Shown here piece by piece: positions 1 through 6,667 of a stretch of 10,239 bases of DNA (its first letter is position 1; every line of letters starts with the position of its first letter). The position numbers were made by a program, and so were the translations under genes. The DNA lies in the NCBI GenBank assembly GCA_011322575.1, contig DRMK01000195.1, positions 1 to 10,239 of the forward strand, given 5' to 3'. The stretch comes from Gammaproteobacteria bacterium (GTDB lineage: Bacteria > Pseudomonadota > Gammaproteobacteria > Thiohalospirales > Thiohalospiraceae). The notes under the pieces are model-generated. The model was not told the DNA's origin. It saw only the letters and a list, made by a program, of their open reading frames with translations, and ran no database searches.

Positions 1-2004
1 CTGGAGTGGGCGGTTGAGCATGACATTGATATCGCCAGTATCAGCATGGGTGGTCCTGACAGCGTGGCATTGAGGGAGGCCTGTGATAGCGCATACCAGG
101 CCGGTGTGCTGATTGTCGCCGCCGCAGGAAACACCCTGCACGGGAAAGTGGACTATCCGGCTGCATATGGTTCCGTTGTCGCTGTTGGCGCCACTGACAG
201 AGAGGATCAGCCAGAATCCTACACGGCAAAAGGTAATGAAGTGGAATTGAGCGCTCCTGGTGCCAAAATTCATTCCACCAAAAGAGATGGCCAGTACGGA
301 ACTGCATCCGGCACTTCCCAGGCAACTCCCCACGTCAGCGGGGTTGCTGCGCTGATACTGTCAGCCGGAGTGAATGATCTCAACAACGATGGTCTGACCA
401 ACAACAGGGATGTCCGGCTGCAACTGCTGATGGCCACCCGGGATCTGGGGGATCCCGGCTGGGACGATCTGTATGGCTACGGAATAATCGATGTTAACCG
501 CATCTTTAACTCCCGCCCAATCCAGCTCCCGGATCTGTCACTCTCCATCAGGGATGACAGGGATCCGGTATTCCGCGGTCACTGGTTTAACTATTCATTG
601 ACCATACAAAACAACGGCGCGGCAGATGCCACCGATGCAAAACTGCTGCTGACAAACCCCGTTGACATGGCCATAAAAGGAGACAACTGCACACCGGTGG
701 ACGGCAGACTGAATGCAGACAGCGGTGGATCTGAAAACAGCGACCCGGTCATGGAGTGCCAGGTGGGCTGGATTGCCAAAAACGGTGGCACCCGGACTCT
801 GGACATCGCCGCAAAAATGATGCTGCCGGGTGTTACAAGCACTGCGGTCACCAAGGCACGGGTAGTCACCCCCCTCGAAGCAAACACTGCAGACAATTCC
901 ATCGAAGAAAGCACCACTATCAGCAACCGGCCGCCTACCGCCGGCAAGGTAAGAATCGATGCAGTAATGAACACAGCAATAACGACCGACAATGTACTCC
1001 ATTTCGCCAGAGATCAAGACAGAGATACTTTGTACATTGATAGCTCAGATTCGGTTTCACGGGCCGGAGGAACAGTGATCAACCATGGTGACGGAACCTT
1101 TACCTACACCCCACCCAAAAACTTTACCGGTAGCGACAGCTTCAACTATGTGATAAGTGATGGTCATGGCGGGACGGCAATAGGAACTGTTGAAATCAAG
1201 GTAAGAATAGCGCTGACGATCGATATTGAAGACAGCGCTGATCCGGTGATTGCAGGGGAAAACATTGTCTATACTATTACTGTTACCAATAGCTCCCCCG
1301 TTGATGTCACTACCATCAAACTCCTGATAGACACTCAGGGAGAAACAGGAATAGGGGTTCTCTCTCTTGACAATAACTGCGAAAAAATAGCGAATAATGG
1401 TGCCATCTGTATGATTGAAAAAATCGGCAAAAACGGAGGTGCTGTCCAGCTTCAAATAACCGCCAAAGCTCTGGCCCCAACAACAACCCACCTGTATGCG
1501 CTGCTTATCAGCGATAACGATAACATCCATGCTAGTTATGCAAGAGAGAAAACCACCATAATAAAACCGAATAGTAACCCCATAGCAGGAGCGGATCACG
1601 CCAGCACTGATGAGAACACTCCACTAACGATTACCTCCATGCTTGACAACGACACCGATGCTGATGGCGATCGGCTGCACATAGCCGCAGTGGATGAAAT
1701 CAGTAAGCAGGGAGGAACGGTGACTCTTGCAAACAATGGCTCCATCATCTATACCCCGCCCGCCGGCTTTAATGGAGAAGACACTTTTCAATATACAATC
1801 AGCGACAACAAAGGCGGTATTGCAACCGGAACTGTAACCATTACCGTTAACAATTCGTCTGATCCATCTCCGCCTGAAGAAAACCTCTCCGTTCCTTGGG
1901 CAGGAGCATCGGGGCTTTTGATGTTGCTGATCCTTTTTGTACATATACTGGGCACGGCTCTACTGCATACCCGCTACCGGGCCAGAACAAACCGTAACCG
2001 TTAG
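1..2004 (+). CDS. S8 subtilisin-like surface protease with DUF11/cadherin-like repeats, 5' partial
   Basis: The reading frame is open from base 1, so the N-terminus (signal peptide, propeptide, catalytic Asp and His) lies off the window; 667 residues are visible. The subtilisin core shows the oxyanion-hole Asn in AAAGN (Asn codon 130-132) and the catalytic Ser in SGTSQATPHVSG (Ser codon 316-318), followed by the usual end of the domain, GYGIIDVNRI. An EF-hand-like loop sits between the Ser motif and that end. Two module pairs follow: DUF11-like (fragment residues about 177-308), cadherin/tandem-95-like (309-401, with TYTPPKNFTGSDSFNYVISD), DUF11-like (402-521) and cadherin-like (522-616). A Pro/Ser linker leads to a hydrophobic helix (about 631-656) and an Arg-rich tail, so I infer an enzyme exported and anchored by its C-terminus. 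The tail resembles sorting-type C-termini in layout but lacks a canonical PEP or GG motif. Substrate is unknown. The family call is firm; the repeat names are pattern judgements. Confidence 0.93.
   Translation: MEWAVEHDIDIASISMGGPDSVALREACDSAYQAGVLIVAAAGNTLHGKVDYPAAYGSVVAVGATDREDQPESYTAKGNEVELSAPGAKIHSTKRDGQYGTASGTSQATPHVSGVAALILSAGVNDLNNDGLTNNRDVRLQLLMATRDLGDPGWDDLYGYGIIDVNRIFNSRPIQLPDLSLSIRDDRDPVFRGHWFNYSLTIQNNGAADATDAKLLLTNPVDMAIKGDNCTPVDGRLNADSGGSENSDPVMECQVGWIAKNGGTRTLDIAAKMMLPGVTSTAVTKARVVTPLEANTADNSIEESTTISNRPPTAGKVRIDAVMNTAITTDNVLHFARDQDRDTLYIDSSDSVSRAGGTVINHGDGTFTYTPPKNFTGSDSFNYVISDGHGGTAIGTVEIKVRIALTIDIEDSADPVIAGENIVYTITVTNSSPVDVTTIKLLIDTQGETGIGVLSLDNNCEKIANNGAICMIEKIGKNGGAVQLQITAKALAPTTTHLYALLISDNDNIHASYAREKTTIIKPNSNPIAGADHASTDENTPLTITSMLDNDTDADGDRLHIAAVDEISKQGGTVTLANNGSIIYTPPAGFNGEDTFQYTISDNKGGIATGTVTITVNNSSDPSPPEENLSVPWAGASGLLMLLILFVHILGTALLHTRYRARTNRNR
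376..411 (+). other. EF-hand/dockerin-like calcium-loop segment inside the protease domain
   Basis: The translated segment DLNNDGLTNNRD fits the D-x-N-x-D-G-x-x-x-x-x-D pattern of a calcium-binding loop. It lies about 20 residues after the catalytic Ser, where most subtilisins have a short helix connection. Subtilisins commonly use structural calcium ions, so a calcium site is plausible; whether this loop binds calcium is inference. Confidence 0.45.
529..1848 (+). repeat. Two copies of a DUF11-like plus cadherin-like module in the protease
   Basis: The unit at 529-1203 and the unit at 1204-1848 have the same order: an Ig-like DUF11-type domain (DPVFRGHWFNYSLTIQNNG against DPVIAGENIVYTITVTNSS) and then a cadherin/tandem-95-type domain (GGTVINHGDGTFTYTPP against GGTVTLANNGSIIYTPP). 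The similarity is clear at protein level but not at DNA level, so any duplication is old. Such modules usually act as spacers or adhesion domains on surface proteins. Unit boundaries are approximate. Confidence 0.7.
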
Positions 2005-2388
2005 AGTTGATCCGTTTACAGGAACACCTGATAATTCGAGGTGAAGTGTCTGGATATGGGAATATTAAAAGTCTCATAATTATTTCAACACCACTTCATG
2101 AAATATAGATGGCAAGATCCCATAGAGATGGAAATTCATCCCTGACTTTTTCTGTGTCAATACAATTTTGAGGCTTTTAATAACTGGCCGCTCCAATGGC
2201 ATCGCAGTGGAATCCACTCTCAATTGGTATTGACTGGTGGGCAGACTGCAGAAATCGATTACTTTGCTCCCTTTGATTCCCACCACCGAGACCAGCCCCT
2301 TCAGCTACCTCGTCAACCAGCCTTTTCTTTATGCCGGCAACGTTTTATGATCGATGAGGTATACCCCCCAACTCCTGGAGGGCAGGGA
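2005..2388. other. AT-rich intergenic region, no gene recognised
   Basis: This stretch separates the protease from the DUF4091 gene. It is visibly AT-rich: the 60 bases at 2041-2100 contain only 20 G or C by hand count. The downstream frame runs open back to a TTG at 2224, but the residues encoded before 2389 look like neither a signal peptide nor a known domain. I found only short inverted repeats (CACCT/AGGTG at 2025-2043; TGAAGTG/CACTTCA with a loop of about 40 bases) without a T-tract, and no convincing -35/-10 pair. It probably contains the promoter of the next gene, but I cannot place it. Confidence 0.6.
2377..2381 (+). promoter_or_regulatory. Shine-Dalgarno GGAGG that sets the DUF4091 gene start
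   Basis: GGAGG lies 7 bases before the ATG at 2389. The in-frame alternatives are weaker: TTG at 2224 and ATG at 2347 have no comparable site, and ATG at 2401 has GGAG directly abutting it. Only the 2389 start puts a normal short basic n-region in front of the hydrophobic signal segment. Confidence 0.7.
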
Positions 2389-4272
2389 ATGGAATCGGAG
2401 ATGCACAATCTTACCAGGGATGGGAAATGGAGAACCCTGGCCGTCGGGTTCACGGTTTTGTTTGTGTCATGTGCTGCAACGGCCGGGCCTCTGCTCGAAT
2501 TGCGCTCCGTGGACAGCATGGCCTGGGTTGCGCGTACCGGGCCAGTGGAAAACGCGACCGGGCAGATCCATATTTACGCCGCGCGCAACGAAACCGCCGC
2601 CTTCCAGGTAGTGGTTTCCCCTCCACCGGGTGGAGCTCTGCAGGCGGTGGAGATAGAGCTGGACGAACTGGCCGGACCCGGTGGGGTGGTGCTGGACGAG
2701 ATACAGCTGTATCGCCAACACTATGTCTCTGTCACGACGCCGTCGCCACGCTCCCCCTACGCCCCTCGAGAATATCCCGATGCGCTGATTCCCTTTGCCC
2801 ACCCAGATGACGGGACGCCACTCTCCGGAGCGCTGTATGACGCCGTGCCGTTTGCGGTGACGGCCGGCCTCAATCAGCCCATCTGGGGGGAGATCACGGT
2901 TCCGGATGGTATTCCGGCCGGGGAGTACCGGGGCACTATCGTCGCCACCGAGCAGGGGGAGTGGGCCGCATCACTGCCGATAACCCTTACCGTCTGGGAC
3001 TTCGATCTGCCAGACCTACCCGCCCTGAAGACCGACTTCAACATCAACGAATACCGCGTGGCCCGCATCCACGGGCTGGACCGGGAGCTGGAGGCCGCCA
3101 CCGTCAACCCCATCATCCGCAGCTACTACGATATGTTGCTGGATCACCTGATCTCTCCGGCGATATTGTTCGATACCGCTCCCGCCGTGGATCGGATCAC
3201 CGGAGAACCCGATTTCTCCTACAGCTACCCCGGCCTCGGCTCGGCGGCGGAGGGACTGGAATACTATCTCAACCAGCGCCACGCCAGCAGCTACAGCTAT
3301 GCTGTGTGGCCCAGCGACCCTTTCGCCGATCCCCTTGGCGAGGAACGGGAGCAGATGGTGAACTATCTTGCTGGCTATAGCCGCTATCTCGCCCGGCGTG
3401 GCTGGGAGCAACGTGCCAAGGTCCCCTACGGCTTCCTGGATGAGCCGGACAGTGCCGAGGCGTATGATCGGATCCGCGCATGGAGCCTGCTTACGGCGGA
3501 GGTACAGCAACACACCGGGATCCCCGTTCCGATAGCCGTCACCGAACAGCCAGAGCCAGATGATACCGATTGGGGTCTCCTGGACAGCTATGTGGATATC
3601 TGGATACCAGGATACAACGCCATCATGCTGGACAGCTGGAGGGACGAACCGACCATCCCGGAACGTCTGGAGGCCGGTGATCGGATCTGGTCCTATACCG
3701 CCCTGTCCAATGTTCCGGATGGTTTGCGCACCCCGCTGTTCGATTCCCATCCACCCAAGTGGCTAATCGACTTTCCCCCCATGAACTACCGCATCCCGGC
3801 GTGGTTGAACGCCCTCTACGGGATTACGGGACTGCTCTACTGGGACACCATCTGGTGGGAGGAAGGGGTAAATGTCTGGCAACTGGCGGGAAACTACCAT
3901 CCTCCGCATCCGGAGAGCGAGGGAGAGACGCTCAACGGGGAGGGGATGCTGATCTACCCCGGACGGCAGCACGAGATCGGTTTCGAGGGCCCGGTGGCTT
4001 CCCTGAGGCTGAAATGGATCCGCGAATCCATCGAGGATTTCGCCTACATCCAGCTACTGCGCGACAACGGCGAGTGGGAGTTTGCAAAGGAGCAGATCAA
4101 CAGCTTTGCGCGCGGTGTGGACGACTGGGATAACGATCCGCGGGCCCTGGCAGCAGCCCGTATCGCCATGGGCGAGAGGATCGAAACGATCCTCCGGGAT
4201 CGGCAGGAGGAGGCCGAGAAGAGCATCGCCCAGCTTCTGGCCCGCATATTCTCCAGGTTCTGGAGACGCTGA
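2389..4272 (+). CDS. Exported DUF4091 / GH123-like putative glycoside hydrolase
   Basis: The protein has 627 residues from the ATG at 2389. The N-terminus is a signal peptide: Arg10, Lys13 and Arg15, a hydrophobic stretch at about 16-27, and probable cleavage after ATA (residue 32). FVSC just before that is only a poor lipobox. A beta-sandwich-like domain follows (about 35-210; NQPIWGEITVPDGIPAGEYRG is typical of the family). Then comes a probable barrel domain with FLDEPD (Asp351-Glu352, codons 3439-3444). DUF4091 motifs lie near the end: GLLYWDTIWW (about 482-490), LNGEGMLIYPG (515-525) and RLKWIRESIEDFAYIQLL (540-557). In GH123 N-acetylgalactosaminidases, to which DUF4091 is related, an adjacent Asp-Glu pair carries out substrate-assisted catalysis, so an exo-acting sugar hydrolase outside the cytoplasm is likely; the sugar is unknown. 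The C-terminus ends in an amphipathic, basic-aromatic helix (ARIFSRFWRR). It has no metabolic neighbours that would suggest a substrate. Confidence 0.88.
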   Translation: MESEMHNLTRDGKWRTLAVGFTVLFVSCAATAGPLLELRSVDSMAWVARTGPVENATGQIHIYAARNETAAFQVVVSPPPGGALQAVEIELDELAGPGGVVLDEIQLYRQHYVSVTTPSPRSPYAPREYPDALIPFAHPDDGTPLSGALYDAVPFAVTAGLNQPIWGEITVPDGIPAGEYRGTIVATEQGEWAASLPITLTVWDFDLPDLPALKTDFNINEYRVARIHGLDRELEAATVNPIIRSYYDMLLDHLISPAILFDTAPAVDRITGEPDFSYSYPGLGSAAEGLEYYLNQRHASSYSYAVWPSDPFADPLGEEREQMVNYLAGYSRYLARRGWEQRAKVPYGFLDEPDSAEAYDRIRAWSLLTAEVQQHTGIPVPIAVTEQPEPDDTDWGLLDSYVDIWIPGYNAIMLDSWRDEPTIPERLEAGDRIWSYTALSNVPDGLRTPLFDSHPPKWLIDFPPMNYRIPAWLNALYGITGLLYWDTIWWEEGVNVWQLAGNYHPPHPESEGETLNGEGMLIYPGRQHEIGFEGPVASLRLKWIRESIEDFAYIQLLRDNGEWEFAKEQINSFARGVDDWDNDPRALAAARIAMGERIETILRDRQEEAEKSIAQLLARIFSRFWRR

Positions 4273-4277
4273 GCCCG

Positions 4278-4673
4278 TCAGTGGGTCTCTGCTCCCTCCT
4301 TCTCCATGCGGTGCAGCATGGAGAGAAGCTCCGCCTCTCCCCGTGTAAGGCCGTAGATATCGATTAGCTGCTCCGCGTCGGCGCCGCGCTGGGCCAGCTT
4401 GCGCGCCTGCTGGTAGGAGTGGCTGCCGGACTCATTCAGCTCCTGCTGCTCCTGGCGCCGGGAGAGCGAATAGATGCGCTGCTCCAGCTCCCGGATCCGC
4501 TCCCCTACCCCGCTCGCCGCCGCGGCCAGGGCGCGCATGTCCCCCTGCAGGGCGCGCCGCTCCGACTCGGCCTGCAACATCCAGCAGCGCGCCTGATAGT
4601 AGCAGTAGCCCGCGATCCCGCAGGCCACGATGCTCACTACCACCGCCACTGCCGCAACCATCTCCGTCAACAT
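4278..4673 (-). CDS. DUF2802 membrane-anchored coiled-coil protein of the chemotaxis operon
   Basis: I chose the ATG at 4673 (131 residues) because GGAG lies 8 bases upstream. ATG at 4679 would leave only 2 bases of spacing, and an earlier in-frame start at 4736 would overlap cheW. The protein has one N-terminal membrane helix (about 5-26, rich in Val and Ala). It continues with a charged, coiled-coil-like segment (about 31-79, ESERRALQGDMRAL through RELEQRIYSLSRRQEQQ) and a compact C-terminal motif (about 85-123) with QQARKLAQRGADAEQLIDIY and LTRGEAELLSMLHRM. That last part is the DUF2802 signature, which often follows cheW at the end of this operon in Pseudomonas-type clusters (PA1465-like). 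Its biochemical function is not established. The position and membrane anchor suggest a role near the polar chemosensory or flagellar apparatus; this is inference. Its stop lies 5 bases from the stop of the convergent DUF4091 gene. Confidence 0.85.
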   Translation of the reverse strand: MLTEMVAAVAVVVSIVACGIAGYCYYQARCWMLQAESERRALQGDMRALAAAASGVGERIRELEQRIYSLSRRQEQQELNESGSHSYQQARKLAQRGADAEQLIDIYGLTRGEAELLSMLHRMEKEGAETH

Positions 4674-4713
4674 CGCCATCTCTCCAGGATATCGTCCATC
4701 AAATCCGGCAACG

Positions 4714-5187
4714 CTACTTCCACTCCTCTTCCGCAAACAGCTTCAGCAGGTCCACCAGTATCAGCAGCTCCCCGTCCCGGCTGGCCACTCCCTGGATGTA
4801 CCTGGCGTTCTCTTCTCCCGATGTGTTCGGCGCGCTGTCCATCTCAGAAGCGCGCAGCCACATGACGTCGGAGACGTTGTCCACCAGAATACCGATAACA
4901 TCGTCCTCGATGTTGATCACCACGATCCTGGTGGAGTCGTCGGTCTCCTTGGGAGGGAGCCCGAACTTCTTGCGGGTATCCAGCACCGTCACCACGTTGC
5001 CGCGCAGGTTTATGATCCCCATCACCGAATCGGGCGCGCCGGGAACCGGGGTGATCTCGGTGAAACGCAACACCTCCATCACCTGGGATACCGGAACCCC
5101 GTACTTCTCGTTCTCCAGGAAAAAGGTCACCCACTGGGTGAGAGGGTCGTGGACCTCTTCCACGGTACTGTCTTCTGCGTACTCCAT
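4714..5187 (-). CDS. cheW: Chemotaxis coupling protein CheW
   Basis: CheW links chemoreceptors to the histidine kinase CheA at the inner face of the membrane. The start at 5187 gives 157 residues, close to the family norm, and leaves 29 bases after the upstream parP stop. Reading further upstream to an ATG at 5316 would add an unrelated Arg-rich leader that overlaps parP. The ribosome site is weak (GGGA 9 bases upstream). The single CheW domain spans about residues 16-152. Recognisable elements are WVTFFLENEKYGVPVSQVMEVL, the ITPVPGAPDSVMGIINLRGNVVTVLD core with the conserved Arg62 in NLRG, VIGILVDNVSDVM, and YIQGVASRDGELLILVDLLKLF at the end. Nothing in the sequence suggests loss of function. 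It is the canonical partner of the divergent CheW-like protein encoded just upstream. Confidence 0.96.
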   Translation of the reverse strand: MEYAEDSTVEEVHDPLTQWVTFFLENEKYGVPVSQVMEVLRFTEITPVPGAPDSVMGIINLRGNVVTVLDTRKKFGLPPKETDDSTRIVVINIEDDVIGILVDNVSDVMWLRASEMDSAPNTSGEENARYIQGVASRDGELLILVDLLKLFAEEEWK

Positions 5188-5216
5188 AGTAAAGAATCCC
5201 GTCTGTTGAAATGCTC

Positions 5217-5867
5217 TCAAACAATCCCGCCGGGGCTCTCCCCCCGCAGCAGGACCCGCAGTGCCGCCATATCCAGCAGGGCGCTGCCGTGCTCGGCGAT
5301 GGTGCCGGCGAGCCACCTGCGGCTGGCGCGCTCGGTGCGCCAGTTCACCGCGCCGCGGGGCACGCCCACCACTCCCTCAACCCCGTGACATGCCAGACCC
5401 AGGCCACCGGAAGCCACCAGGACATGGCTCGGCCCGACCACCGGGCGCCTGTCACGCAGCCGCTCCGGGATCACCAAGCCGGCCAGATCCATTACCGGGA
5501 CGCTCGCCGTCCCCTCCTCCATTACTCCCAGACAGAGTGGCCGCTTCCCGGGCGCCGGGGCCAGCTCCCCGGGCCACGGTACGGTGCTTTCAATCTCGCT
5601 TGCCGCCACCGCCATGCCAAGACCGCATAGCCGGAACAGCAGCAGACGCAGCTCTTCCTCGCCAGGTTCCTGCTGGATGCTCTCTTCCCGCCCATGAGAC
5701 GGCTGCGGCCCTACCTGCTCCTCCTCGTGCCGCGAGATCTCCGGTACCAGGGAGATAACCGGCGCACCCGCGCCATCGTCCTGCGCATCCTGGTAGAGCG
5801 AATCCAGATAGAGATCCAGCGCCTTGCTCTCGGCGGCCAGCCCGCCACGCCGGTTTTCCCCGCTCAT
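5217..5867 (-). CDS. parP: ParP-like CheW-domain protein (chemosensory array localisation)
   Basis: The protein has 216 residues: a short N-terminal amphipathic segment (ALDLYLDSLYQDA, about 16-28), a charged and disordered-looking linker (about 30-70), and a degenerate CheW-like domain (about 72-210). The domain keeps the beta-strand pattern LRLLLFRLCGLGMAVAASEI and ends with WLAGTIAEHGSALLDMAALRVLL, but the NLRG of true CheW is replaced by MEEGTA. In Vibrio, ParP couples the ParA-like ATPase ParC to the chemosensory array and binds CheA and receptors through such a domain (called AIF). Location between the ParA-like gene and cheW matches that gene pair and the Pseudomonas PA1463 arrangement. 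The start codon overlaps the upstream stop (ATGA, 5864-5867), with GGAGG 10 bases upstream, so translational coupling is likely. The ParP name rests on context and architecture more than sequence identity. Confidence 0.85.
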   Translation of the reverse strand: MSGENRRGGLAAESKALDLYLDSLYQDAQDDGAGAPVISLVPEISRHEEEQVGPQPSHGREESIQQEPGEEELRLLLFRLCGLGMAVAASEIESTVPWPGELAPAPGKRPLCLGVMEEGTASVPVMDLAGLVIPERLRDRRPVVGPSHVLVASGGLGLACHGVEGVVGVPRGAVNWRTERASRRWLAGTIAEHGSALLDMAALRVLLRGESPGGIV

Positions 5868-6667
5868 GACGCCCGCGCCTCCATCTCCACCATCCCCTGC
5901 TCCTCTTCCAGCAGATTGTCCAGAAGCTTGGCGTAGGCCAGCACACCGCGGGACGAGGGTCTCAGCAGGGAGAGGGGCAGACCCGCCTTGCTGGCATCCC
6001 GGAAGCCGGTATCCACCGGGATGGTGGAGTTCCAGATCTCGCCGGGATAGGAGTCGCGTAGCGCCGCCCAGCTGTCCACCGAGGCCCGCGTGCGGCGGTC
6101 ATACATGGTGGGGATGATGATGCGTGGCAACGGCTGCTGACCGGAGCGTTGCACCATGCGCAAGGTGTTCAGCATCCTCTCCAGCCCCTTGCGGGCGAGA
6201 AATTCGGTCTGCACCGGGATCAGCAGCCGCTCGCAGGCCGCCAGCGCGTTGATCATCAGGACGCCGAGCACCGGCGGACAATCCAGCAGTACATGGTCAT
6301 ACCGCCCCTGCAGCTCCCGCAGCGCCTTTGTCATCACCAGTCCGGTACCCTTGCGGATCCCGAGCTGGCGATCCAGTGTGGCCAGGGCCATGGAGGCCGG
6401 CATCAGCTGCAAATGGGCTACCTTGGTATCGCGGATCACTGGCCACGGATCGATGACCGCACCGCTGACCGTAGCGTGGAAAAAGTTATAGATGGAGTCC
6501 TCCATACCGTCGGGGTCGAATCCAAAGTAGGAGGTGAGGGAGCCATGCGGATCCATGTCCACCAGCAGGGTACGGCTGCCCCGCTCGGCCAGCAGGCCGG
6601 CCAGGGTTACAGCCGTAGTGGTCTTGCCCACACCCCCCTTCTGATTGGCAACCGCCCATATCCTCAT
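5864..6667 (-). CDS. parC: ParA/Soj-family ATPase, ParC-like, for polar placement of chemotaxis arrays
   Basis: This is a ParA/MinD-type ATPase of 267 residues, full length for the family. The deviant Walker A motif KGGVGKTTT spans residues 10-18 with the signature Lys10 and Lys15. The A' motif VDMDPHGSLT starts at about 36, and Walker B HVLLDCPP has its Asp at 129. No ParB gene or centromere-like repeat lies nearby, and the gene is inside a chemotaxis operon, so plasmid or chromosome partition is unlikely. In Vibrio the equivalent ATPase, ParC, directs chemosensory arrays to the flagellated pole and works with ParP, which is encoded immediately downstream here. GGGGGAG lies 7 bases before the ATG, and the ATG overlaps the motD stop (ATGA, 6664-6667). 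It is not topoisomerase IV subunit A, which shares the symbol parC; some annotations would simply write parA or soj. Confidence 0.92.
   Translation of the reverse strand: MRIWAVANQKGGVGKTTTAVTLAGLLAERGSRTLLVDMDPHGSLTSYFGFDPDGMEDSIYNFFHATVSGAVIDPWPVIRDTKVAHLQLMPASMALATLDRQLGIRKGTGLVMTKALRELQGRYDHVLLDCPPVLGVLMINALAACERLLIPVQTEFLARKGLERMLNTLRMVQRSGQQPLPRIIIPTMYDRRTRASVDSWAALRDSYPGEIWNSTIPVDTGFRDASKAGLPLSLLRPSSRGVLAYAKLLDNLLEEEQGMVEMEARAS

Noticed and set aside
2025..2100. Short inverted repeats after the protease gene as a terminator
   Set aside because: The stems are only 5-7 pairs, one with a loop of about 40 bases, and no T-tract follows.
2230..2258. TTGACT at 2230-2235 as a -35 box for the DUF4091 gene
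   Set aside because: No acceptable -10 box lies 16-18 bases downstream (AATCGA is a poor match), so this is probably chance.
3016..3750. Minus-strand open frame (244 codons) inside the DUF4091 gene
   Set aside because: The translation is low-complexity and Gly/Val-rich, and it runs against a gene with family motifs across its whole length.
4630..5388. Long plus-strand open frame (252 codons) across the cheW region
   Set aside because: It lies antisense to cheW and parP, whose proteins have clear family motifs. The translation has no recognisable domain, as is common for shadow frames in GC-rich DNA.
5864..6667. Possible plasmid or chromosome partition locus based on the ParA-like gene
   Set aside because: There is no ParB gene or parS-like repeat nearby, and the gene overlaps motD and parP within a chemotaxis operon.
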